This document shows, one piece after another, positions 16,573 to 22,832 of a stretch of 64,000 nucleotides of DNA; position 1 is the first letter of the stretch; each line of letters begins with the position of its first letter. The translations under genes were made by a program, and so were the position numbers. The notes beneath the pieces were generated by a model, which saw nothing but the letters and a program-made list of their open reading frames with translations, was not told the DNA's origin and made no database searches. Origin of the DNA: Halonatronomonas betaini (GTDB lineage: Bacteria > Bacillota > Halanaerobiia > Halanaerobiales > Halarsenatibacteraceae); the NCBI RefSeq assembly GCF_015666175.1, contig NZ_JADPIE010000009.1, positions 46,280 through 110,279 on the forward strand, given 5' to 3'.

Positions 16573-18516
16573 ATGATCAAAATAGTTATAACAGGATTTG
16601 ATAATAAAATCGGACCTGGTGATATAGTAGGTGCTTTTATCAATGAATGTGGAGTTGATAGCAACGATATTGGCAAAATTGATATAAATTCAAAACAGGC
16701 TGAGGTTGAGTTAGAAGAAAAGATAGCTGCAAAAGTTGTTAAAGTAATGAATGATAATAAAATAGGTGGTAATAGAGTTAAAGTCAGGGCTAAAAATACT
16801 GAAAATTTATTGCCAGAAGACCTATATAGATACATGGAGAATTCAAAGAGAAAAATTGAAATGGAAAAGAGTCATTTTGAAAAAGAGTATAATTATTTAA
16901 ATAAAGAAATTGATACAATTAAAAGATTAAGATCTGGAGTGGCAATAAATGGATTGAAGGCTCAGGTGGAGAACTGGCTTGATTATGAAAATCTTATTTT
17001 GACTTTATATCATCAGATGCCTGGTCAGCTTTTACCGGCAGGTCGGTTTAAACCTGGTGATTATATTGAGATTTCATCAGCTACTGTTGATAAAACTGTT
17101 CCAGGGCAGATTTTTGAAATAAATAAGGGCTCTATTCTGGTGGTTATAAATGAAATCTTTCCTGAAGTCTTGGAGGATAAAAATTTAATCTTAAATAAAT
17201 CTTATAATAAGAAATATTATAATAGACTACTGGATTCTGTAGAAAATATTGAGGAGATCTCTGGTGTTTCTAAGAGTTTGAGAGATGCTTTTTTATTAGA
17301 TAGAAGTCAGGTTTCAAGCTCAGATAAAGAAAAAATTAGTAGAGAATTTGAAATTGATATTTTATCAGATGAACAGAAAGATGCTGTGCTTGGGGCAGAG
17401 GCAGCAGAGGAATTTTATTTAATTGGCGGCCCTGCCGGTAGTGGCAAGACGACTGTTATTTCTGAGATTCTCTTAAATTCTTTAAAATCCAGAAAGAGGG
17501 TCCTGGTATTATCTAAATTAAATTCAACCCTGGATAGGCTATATAATTTTATTAATAGGCAGTTGTCAGATATAAAGATTGGGCGAACTGGTCTCTATAA
17601 TAAAGAGAGCTGGTTTGCTTATGATAATGAGAGTTTAGATATATTGCTGGCCAATCCTTTAGATCTGGATGAGGTTAAAGATTATGGAAGCTTTGATTTG
17701 GTTATTTTTGAAGATAGTTATCTCTATTCAGAGGCTGAATTTATCGATCCTATTTCGATTAGTGAAAAGGCTATAATAGCCGGTGACCTTTACGGGGTTA
17801 AGGCAGAATCCCTGGCTATAGATAATTATAAAGGTGGCGGTGGTCAGTTAAGCTTTTTTGCAAAGAAATTTAAAAGTACTCCAGACAGTTTGAAATCCTG
17901 GCTTTCTGAAGAATATCGCTATTCTTCAGAAATTAGAGATTTTGTTAGTAACTATATTTATTCAGATAAAAATATTGAAATAAAAAAGACTGAAACTAAC
18001 GGGAAGTTTGATCTTAATAAGTATAGTTTTACTGAAGCCCATCCCCTGATTAACCTCTTTGATTCAGAGATGGACTGCATCTTTCTTGATACCAGTAATT
18101 ATCAGTATGAGGAGAGAAAGGTAGAGGGGTTAAAGGATTATTATAATAGATTTGAAGCCGATATTATTGAAGAAGCCGTTGAGCTCCTTATTAATGCAGG
18201 CTATCAAGCTGATGAGATAGGGGTTATTTCTCCCTTTAATTATCAGGTAATAGAGATTAAAAAGCGGCTTGTTAATTATGATCTTAAAGTTGACAGTTCT
18301 TATAATTTTCAGGGGGAAGAAAGAGATGTTATTCTAATTTCTACTGTCAGGAGTAATCAGCATGAATATCTTGGCAGATTAGAGGATTTAGAGGAGCTTT
18401 ATATAGGTTTAACCCGTTCCAGAGAAAGAACAATTATAGTTGGCAATGCCCCTACTTTAAAAAGCAATCGAATTTACAGGAGATTATTGGATAATATTGA
18501 TGTAAAGCAGGTCTAA
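16573..18516 (+). CDS. DbpA-type RNA-binding domain fused to Upf1-like SF1 helicase
   Basis: Residues 1-75 resemble the RNA-binding module of DEAD-box protein DbpA (GPGDIVGAFINECGV, then IGGNRVKVRAK). Residues 80-135 look coiled-coil. Residues 145-200 resemble a stalk/barrel insertion, and an SF1B helicase core follows: Walker A GGPAGSGKTT near 284, motif IV EEYRYSSE near 445, motif V NFQGEERDVI near 579, motif VI GLTRSRERTIIVGN near 613. Motif II reads FEDS where Upf1-like enzymes have DEAS/DEST, and motif III reads AGDLYG without the usual glutamine. So ATP hydrolysis may be weak or altered. It lies 15 bases after the CBS gene. No characterised counterpart is recognised; an RNA or RNA-DNA substrate is inferred from the N-terminal domain. 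Confidence 0.75.
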   Translation: MIKIVITGFDNKIGPGDIVGAFINECGVDSNDIGKIDINSKQAEVELEEKIAAKVVKVMNDNKIGGNRVKVRAKNTENLLPEDLYRYMENSKRKIEMEKSHFEKEYNYLNKEIDTIKRLRSGVAINGLKAQVENWLDYENLILTLYHQMPGQLLPAGRFKPGDYIEISSATVDKTVPGQIFEINKGSILVVINEIFPEVLEDKNLILNKSYNKKYYNRLLDSVENIEEISGVSKSLRDAFLLDRSQVSSSDKEKISREFEIDILSDEQKDAVLGAEAAEEFYLIGGPAGSGKTTVISEILLNSLKSRKRVLVLSKLNSTLDRLYNFINRQLSDIKIGRTGLYNKESWFAYDNESLDILLANPLDLDEVKDYGSFDLVIFEDSYLYSEAEFIDPISISEKAIIAGDLYGVKAESLAIDNYKGGGGQLSFFAKKFKSTPDSLKSWLSEEYRYSSEIRDFVSNYIYSDKNIEIKKTETNGKFDLNKYSFTEAHPLINLFDSEMDCIFLDTSNYQYEERKVEGLKDYYNRFEADIIEEAVELLINAGYQADEIGVISPFNYQVIEIKKRLVNYDLKVDSSYNFQGEERDVILISTVRSNQHEYLGRLEDLEELYIGLTRSRERTIIVGNAPTLKSNRIYRRLLDNIDVKQV

Positions 18517-18520
18517 GCTA

Positions 18521-18549
18521 TTGACAGGTTGCCATTGCTGTTATATACT
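18521..18549 (+). promoter_or_regulatory. Sigma-A-type promoter of mazEF
   Basis: TTGACA (18521-18526), 17-base spacer, TATACT (18544-18549). It begins 4 bases after the helicase stop codon, so mazEF can be transcribed independently of the upstream genes. Confidence 0.85.
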
Positions 18550-18591
18550 TGAAGTGTGTATGTAATAGCTTTGAGATGGGGGTGAGGGTCG

Positions 18592-18870
18592 TTGGTCAAT
18601 AATAACCAGAAGAGATTTAATATGTCGAGGAATATGATTAGAACGCTGAATAATAAGATCCTTCAAAATAAGACTAATAATCATAGCGATTTCTTCCAAA
18701 AATCTGTTAGATTGTATATCTGTCAAAAGAAAAGGGAAGAGATTAAAGAAAAATTAAAGAGTGGTTATCAGGAGATGGGTAAATTAAATCGTGAAATGGC
18801 CGACGAAGGTCTGATAAATTTGTGTGAAACTTTCAATTGCTATGAGGATAGTCTGGCGGAGTGTGATTGA
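18592..18870 (+). CDS. mazE: MazE-like antitoxin (EndoAI/CopG type)
   Basis: Antitoxin partner of the MazF-type RNase encoded next. The middle and C-terminal parts follow the Bacillus EndoAI pattern: [10 protein letters not shown] helix region of the ribbon-helix-helix fold, then [19 protein letters not shown] and a C-terminal acidic tail of the kind that binds MazF. The first about 35 residues are divergent from EndoAI and rich in Asn/Lys. The start is TTG with GGGGGTGAGG upstream; no in-frame ATG fits better. It ends 1 base before the mazF ATG. Length 92. Confidence 0.8.
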   Translation: MVNNNQKRFNMSRNMIRTLNNKILQNKTNNHSDFFQKSVRLYICQKKREEIKEKLKSGYQEMGKLNREMADEGLINLCETFNCYEDSLAECD

Positions 18871-18871
18871 G

Positions 18872-19222
18872 ATGGATGTTTTTAGAGGAGATGTATTTTA
18901 TGCTAAGCTGGATCCGGCCATTGGTTCCGAGCAAAAGGGTACCAGGCCGGTCGTTATTATCCAGAATGACATCGGTAACAGGTATAGCCCGACAGTAATT
19001 GTTTCTGCAATTACATCAAAAATCAGGAAGGCTAAATTACCGACCCATGTTGAGATTGAGGCAGGAGACAGTGAACTTGATAAGGATTCAGTAATATTGC
19101 TGGAACAGATTAGGACGCTGGATAAGAGGAGGCTGGAGAGGAAGATTACCAGGTTGGCCCCGGAGATTATTGAAGAGGTAAATAAAGCTATAGAAATTAG
19201 CCTGGGTCTGGTAGATCTTTAG
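18872..19222 (+). CDS. mazF: MazF/EndoA-type mRNA endoribonuclease toxin
   Basis: Sequence-specific endoribonuclease toxin of the PemK family. It is very close in pattern to Bacillus Endo[33 protein letters not shown] (catalytic arginine), [18 protein letters not shown] (catalytic threonine region) and [17 protein letters not shown]. Length 116 is the family length. The reading frame is open further upstream, but ATG 18872 gives the EndoA start and follows the antitoxin stop by 1 base. A terminator follows at 19243. Normally inactive while bound by MazE. Confidence 0.93.
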   Translation: MDVFRGDVFYAKLDPAIGSEQKGTRPVVIIQNDIGNRYSPTVIVSAITSKIRKAKLPTHVEIEAGDSELDKDSVILLEQIRTLDKRRLERKITRLAPEIIEEVNKAIEISLGLVDL

Positions 19223-19242
19223 ATTTACATATTACATAATTT

Positions 19243-19268
19243 GCCCTTGTAAAAAAGGGCTTTTTTCT
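19243..19268 (+). terminator. Intrinsic terminator after mazF
   Basis: GCCCTT (19243-19248) pairs with AAGGGC (19255-19260) around a 6-base loop and is followed by six T. Confidence 0.88.
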
Positions 19269-19316
19269 TGTTGAAAATGTTTTGAAAAATAAAATAGCTT
19301 ATAGGAGGAGAAAATT

Positions 19317-20351
19317 TTGTACTCAGAACTGGTTAATGTTTTTCGTGGAAAGCTGGTTGAATCTGTTCATAATGGAGCTATAGCAGTTGTTGCTCCAGAT
19401 GGTGGAGTTATTGCTTCGGTCGGGCAGCCGGAGCAGAAGACTTACTGGAGATCGGCAGCCAAGCCGATTCAGGTTATTCCAATTGTTGCTGATGGAGTTG
19501 CTGAGTATTATGGTTTTACTGCTCAGGAGATTGCAGTAATGTCGGCATCCCATAGTGGCGAGGAGTTACATATTGAGCTGGTTAGAAGTATTCTGGATAA
19601 GATCGGGCTGGATGAGTCTGCTTTAAAATGTGGTACCCATTATCCATACAATAAGCAGGCTAAAGAGAAGCTGGTCTCTGCTGGCAGGGAGCCGACTGAG
19701 ATCTATAATAATTGTTCTGGTAAGCATTCAGGCCTACTGGCATTATGTCAGTATAACGGCTGGGATATTGATAATTATTTTGCTCTGGAGCATCCTCTGC
19801 AGCAGACATTATTAAAGTATATTGCTTTATTAACTGGTGTCAAAAAGGAAGAGATTATAACTGGTGAAGATGGCTGCGGGGTAGTAGTTTATGGTCTGCC
19901 GATTACTAGAATGGCCAGGGCTTATGCCAGGCTGGCCAACCCTGCGTATCTGCCAGCTGATTTAGAACCGGCTGTTGCCAGAATCAGGGATGCAATGATT
20001 GAGAACCCTGAGGCTGTTGGAGGTACCGGTCGCTTTAATACTGATTTGATGAAGGAAGCCGGTAAATATTTGGTGGCAAAGGGCGGTGCTGAAGGTGTCT
20101 TTTCTCTAGGGATTAAAGGTGGTCCAGGTATTACTGTTAAAATAGGTGATGGTAATTCAAGGGCTATTTCGCCAGTTGTTATGGAATTACTGGATGAGTT
20201 TATTGATTTAGATGAAAGGAAGAGAGAGGCTTTAAGTGAATATTTTGAGCCTGAAGTTACCAATCATAGAAAACATAAAGTTGGAAAGATTGTGCCGACT
20301 TTTGAATTAAATAATAAATCAATAGGAGGAGAAGTTATTGCTAGCAATTAA
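19317..20351 (+). CDS. L-asparaginase II family protein
   Basis: Predicted amidohydrolase that splits L-asparagine to aspartate and ammonia. The protein shows the family features RSAAKPIQVIP near residue 45, MSASHSGEELHIE near residue 77, CGTHYPYN, and NCSGKHSGLLALC near residue 130; it is distinct from the classical E. coli-type asparaginases. Length 344. The start codon is TTG, 7 bases after GGAGGAG. It overlaps the amidohydrolase start by 14 bases, so the two are translationally coupled. Activity on asparagine is inferred from family membership only. Confidence 0.85.
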   Translation: MYSELVNVFRGKLVESVHNGAIAVVAPDGGVIASVGQPEQKTYWRSAAKPIQVIPIVADGVAEYYGFTAQEIAVMSASHSGEELHIELVRSILDKIGLDESALKCGTHYPYNKQAKEKLVSAGREPTEIYNNCSGKHSGLLALCQYNGWDIDNYFALEHPLQQTLLKYIALLTGVKKEEIITGEDGCGVVVYGLPITRMARAYARLANPAYLPADLEPAVARIRDAMIENPEAVGGTGRFNTDLMKEAGKYLVAKGGAEGVFSLGIKGGPGITVKIGDGNSRAISPVVMELLDEFIDLDERKREALSEYFEPEVTNHRKHKVGKIVPTFELNNKSIGGEVIASN

Positions 20352-21480
20352 AGCAGGAAAGATTGAAACGATGACTGAGGCAGGAACTTTAAAAGATGCT
20401 GTAATACTGATTGAGGATGGCAGGATTAAAGCCATTGGTGAAGATGTTGAAATTCCAGAGGGTGCTGAAGTTTTTGATTATGGTGATAAGACGATTTTAC
20501 CAGGTTTAATTGATGCCCATACCCATTTAGGTATTGGCGAGGAAGGGATTGGCTGGGAAGGTAGAGATTATAATGAAACAACAAATCCGGTCACTCCTGA
20601 ACTCAGGGCGATTGATGCTATTAATCCAGCTGATTTAGGTTTAGAGGATGCCAGAAAGAGCGGGATAACATCTGTGATGGTTGCCCCAGGTAGCGCCAAT
20701 GTAATTGGTGGAGAATGCCTGGCTATGAAGACTAATGGTGATTATGTAGATGATATGATCCTGAAAAATCCTGTTGGAATAAAGGCTGCCTTTGGTGAGA
20801 ATCCAAAACGGGTATACGGTGAGCAGAAGAAATCGCCAAGTACCAGGATGGCTGTTGCAGCTGAGATGCGCAGGGTTTTTATGGAGACTGAGGATTATAT
20901 TAAGAATAAAGATAATGATGAGAATGATTCCTTTAAAAGGGATATAAAATTTGAAAGTTTAGCAAGGGTTATTAATGGTGAGATGCCACTGAAGACCCAT
21001 GCCCATAGAGCTGATGATATTATGACTGCGTTGAGGATTGCTGATGAGTTTTCAATTGATCTGACAATTGAGCACTGTACAGAGGGCCATAAAATTGCTG
21101 AAAGGCTGGCTGAAGCCGGCGTGCCGGCTATTGTTGGGCCAAGTCTGACAACTAGATCCAAGGTAGAGGTTAAAGATAGAGATTTTAAGACTGCTGCTGT
21201 CCTTGCCGAGGCAGGCGTTAAGGTTGCTCTGATGAGTGACCATCCAGTTATTCCAGTCGATAATCTGATGGTTTATGCTGCCCTGGCTGTTAAAGCTGGC
21301 CTGGAGAGAAATGAGGCTTATAAATCTGTCACTATTAATCCAGCAGAGATTTTAGGTATTGATGACAGGGTTGGCAGCCTTGATTCAGGGAAAGATGCTG
21401 ATCTGGTTGTTTATTCTGGAGATCCACTGGATATCGCTGCAAATGTTGAGGCTGTTTATATATCAGGTGAGAAGATATAA
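20338..21480 (+). CDS. Metal-dependent amidohydrolase (imidazolonepropionase-like)
   Basis: Amidohydrolase-superfamily enzyme with a TIM barrel. The metal motif DAHTH lies at about residues 59-63. Further ligands are in KTHAHRADD near residue 220, TIEHCTEGH near residue 243, and MSDHPVIP near residue 300. The C-terminal GSLDSGKDADLVVYSGDPL is the usual beta-sandwich return. The TTG start is inside the asparaginase-like gene and has AGGAGG upstream. The natural substrate is not deducible; coupling to the asparaginase-like gene suggests amide or peptide turnover. A strong terminator follows. Confidence 0.85.
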   Translation: MLAIKAGKIETMTEAGTLKDAVILIEDGRIKAIGEDVEIPEGAEVFDYGDKTILPGLIDAHTHLGIGEEGIGWEGRDYNETTNPVTPELRAIDAINPADLGLEDARKSGITSVMVAPGSANVIGGECLAMKTNGDYVDDMILKNPVGIKAAFGENPKRVYGEQKKSPSTRMAVAAEMRRVFMETEDYIKNKDNDENDSFKRDIKFESLARVINGEMPLKTHAHRADDIMTALRIADEFSIDLTIEHCTEGHKIAERLAEAGVPAIVGPSLTTRSKVEVKDRDFKTAAVLAEAGVKVALMSDHPVIPVDNLMVYAALAVKAGLERNEAYKSVTINPAEILGIDDRVGSLDSGKDADLVVYSGDPLDIAANVEAVYISGEKI

Positions 21481-21489
21481 TATTTATTG

Positions 21490-21517
21490 GTGGGAGGTTG
21501 ATTCCTCCCACTTTTTT
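21490..21517 (+). terminator. Intrinsic terminator after the amidohydrolase
   Basis: Perfect 8-bp stem GTGGGAGG (21490-21497) / CCTCCCAC (21504-21511), 6-base loop, then six T. It separates the amidohydrolase transcript from the gene-free segment that follows. Confidence 0.92.
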
Positions 21518-21559
21518 AAAATTAATTTTAAAAAAATTCTTCGATGCACCAGCCGGTTA

Positions 21560-21589
21560 TTTACTTTCAGCTGGCAGAGCTGATATAAT
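21560..21589 (+). promoter_or_regulatory. Extended -10 promoter ahead of the 11-bp repeat arrays
   Basis: TTTACT (21560-21565), 18-base spacer, TGaTATAAT with TATAAT at 21584-21589. The extended -10 TG compensates for the imperfect -35. Transcription would begin near 21596 and run through both repeat arrays. Confidence 0.55.
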
Positions 21590-21625
21590 AAAGGTAGCTC
21601 AGATTATTTCTATGATTAATTTTTA

Positions 21626-21702
21626 TTCTGGATGAAAATTGGGGCAAACCCGGAGCAGACCTGGAGCAATCCTAGAAGAAAGCTGGAGCATTTCTGGAAT
21701 TG
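21626..21702. repeat. Array A: seven degenerate 11-bp repeats
   Basis: The units start at 21626, 21637, 21648, 21659, 21670, 21681 and 21692. They follow the pattern WCCTGGAGCAA; the best copies are ACCTGGAGCAA (21659) and AGCTGGAGCAT (21681). The period is exactly 11 bases with no insertions. Confidence 0.75.
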
Positions 21703-21720
21703 AATTTAAATTGTGGATAC

Positions 21721-21830
21721 AGCGAATGAATAGCGAATTAATACCGAATCTAAAGCGAATTAATACCGTATCTATACCGAATCAATAGCGAGGCTGAACC
21801 GAAGCCAGACCGAAGAATCAGCGTATTTAT
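21721..21830. repeat. Array B: ten degenerate 11-bp repeats
   Basis: Ten contiguous units with exact 11-base period start at 21721, 21732, 21743, 21754, 21765, 21776, 21787, 21798, 21809 and 21820, with consensus ASCGAATYAAT. Unit AGCGAATTAAT occurs twice exactly (21732, 21754). Nine of ten units contain ASCGA or ASCGT at the start, and AGCG and ACCG variants alternate irregularly. The array is 18 bases after array A, out of phase with it by 7 bases. Confidence 0.88.
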
Positions 21831-21868
21831 CTTAGCTTCGAGTTTGGACAGGTTTATAATAAATAACT

Positions 21869-21905
21869 ATCTCGACTTGATAATGAAACCAGTCGGGATT
21901 TTTTA
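21869..21905 (+). terminator. Intrinsic terminator after the 11-bp repeat arrays
   Basis: ATCTCGACT (21869-21877) pairs with AGTCGGGAT (21891-21899) over 9 bp with one G-U wobble around a 13-base loop, then a run of T (21899-21904). No gene lies between this and the amidohydrolase terminator, so it must serve another transcript. Confidence 0.75.
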
Positions 21906-21947
21906 ATTTTATGGTATAATAAGATTTGAATAAAGTTAAAAAACTAT

Positions 21948-21975
21948 TTGTTTTTTTAGCCGGTTATGTTATAAT
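21948..21975 (+). promoter_or_regulatory. Extended -10 promoter of the hydrogenase locus
   Basis: TTGTTT (21948-21953), 16-base spacer, TGtTATAAT with TATAAT at 21970-21975. A second extended -10, TGgTATAAT, lies upstream with its TATAAT at 21915-21920 but has no visible -35. Either would drive the gene at 22035. Confidence 0.55.
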
Positions 21976-22034
21976 AAGAACAAGGAATTTTGTTATTAAT
22001 TTCTCAATATTAGCACATTAAGGGGGTAAAGGGG

Positions 22035-22400
22035 ATGTTGATTGATGAAATAAAAGAGATTCTGGCTGCTGAGCATTTATATCAGCCTGAATTTAACTAT
22101 AATGATAGAGATATTACGACTGCCTGTGGGGCTGATTTGATGAGTGATGTACTGGCCTTTTCTCAGGAGAAGACTCTTTTATTAACAGGGCTTGTAAACC
22201 CGCAGGTTGTGAGAACTGCTGAAATGACTGATATTGACCTGATTGTTTTTGTAAGGGGCAAACAGCCACCTGAGGAGACAATTAAGCTTGCTAAAGAGAA
22301 AGAGATTATGCTTTTAAAATGCAATTACTCTTTATTTCATAGTTGTGGTCTTTTATATCAGCAGGGGATTAAACCTGAGAATATTATAGGGACAGGATAG
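22035..22400 (+). CDS. DRTGG-like domain protein of the hydrogenase locus
   Basis: Small protein (121 residues) with the fold pattern of stand-alone DRTGG-domain proteins: an ITTACGADLMSDVLAF segment near residue 36, LLLTGLVNPQVVRTAEMTDIDLIVFVRGK, and a C-terminal CNYSLFHSCGLLYQQG. It is similar in plan to the product of the gene at 24184, four genes into the locus. Such proteins recur beside [FeFe]-hydrogenase genes in anaerobes; their role is unproved, perhaps ligand sensing. It has AAGGGGG and AAAGGGG sites upstream and is followed after 2 bases by the ATPase-fold protein. Confidence 0.75.
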   Translation: MLIDEIKEILAAEHLYQPEFNYNDRDITTACGADLMSDVLAFSQEKTLLLTGLVNPQVVRTAEMTDIDLIVFVRGKQPPEETIKLAKEKEIMLLKCNYSLFHSCGLLYQQGIKPENIIGTG

Positions 22401-22402
22401 CC

Positions 22403-22822
22403 ATGCAGCAGGAAATGTTGATTAACTCAAAGGTTAGAGAAGGTGACTTTAAGCGAGGAGGAGAGGTTTCCAGTAAATTAAAGGAGACTCTAAAGCAGCT
22501 TGATTTAGATTCAAAGACAATTAGAAAAGCTTCAATAGTTGCCTATGAGCTGGAGATGAATATTATTATCCATTCCCAGGGCGGCAGGTTAAAGGTTAAA
22601 ATATCACCAGAGGAAGTCCTGATTATTGCTGAGGATTCGGGCCCAGGTATTGAAGATATCGAAAAGGCTTTAACTCCAGGCTTTTCTACTGCTGGCAATG
22701 AGATTAGAGAACTGGGATTTGGAGCTGGAATGGGGCTCTGTAATGTTAATAAATTTTCTGATAAAATGGATATTGAGAGTGATTCTGAGGGTACAGTAGT
22801 TAGAGCAGGGATTAATTTCTAA
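22403..22822 (+). CDS. Anti-sigma factor/RsbW-like HATPase protein
   Basis: A single histidine-kinase-like ATPase domain of 139 residues. The N-box YELEMNIIIH lies near residue 49, the G1 box AEDSGPGI near residue 76 and the G2 box GFGAGMGLCNV near residue 107. There is no histidine phosphoacceptor domain, so it resembles RsbW/SpoIIAB-type serine kinases. Located between a DRTGG-like gene and the HsfB-like gene, it could phosphorylate a partner in response to hydrogenase-linked signals; this is an inference from context. Confidence 0.8.
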   Translation: MQQEMLINSKVREGDFKRGGEVSSKLKETLKQLDLDSKTIRKASIVAYELEMNIIIHSQGGRLKVKISPEEVLIIAEDSGPGIEDIEKALTPGFSTAGNEIRELGFGAGMGLCNVNKFSDKMDIESDSEGTVVRAGINF

Positions 22823-22832
22823 GGAGGCAATT

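Larger units (their letters stand above)
21596..21905 (+). ncRNA. Candidate non-coding RNA built on 11-bp repeats
   Basis: Between the terminator at 21490-21517 and the hydrogenase locus lie, in order, a promoter, two arrays of 11-bp degenerate repeats and an intrinsic terminator, which define a transcript of about 310 bases. No reading frame is longer than 23 codons and none has a ribosome-binding site. Two very short ones start at ATG 21632 (23 codons) and ATG 21726 (20 codons). No known RNA family is recognised. Existence of the RNA is an inference from signals; a DNA-level role for the repeats is an alternative. Confidence 0.45.

Noticed and set aside
21632..21706. Short peptide gene (23 codons) in array A
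   Set aside because: No ribosome-binding site, and the 11-base period shifts frame at each unit. Kept only as a remark in the ncRNA entry.
21721..21830. CRISPR array
   Set aside because: Units are 11 bases, contiguous and degenerate, without spacers of constant length. No cas gene is in the window.
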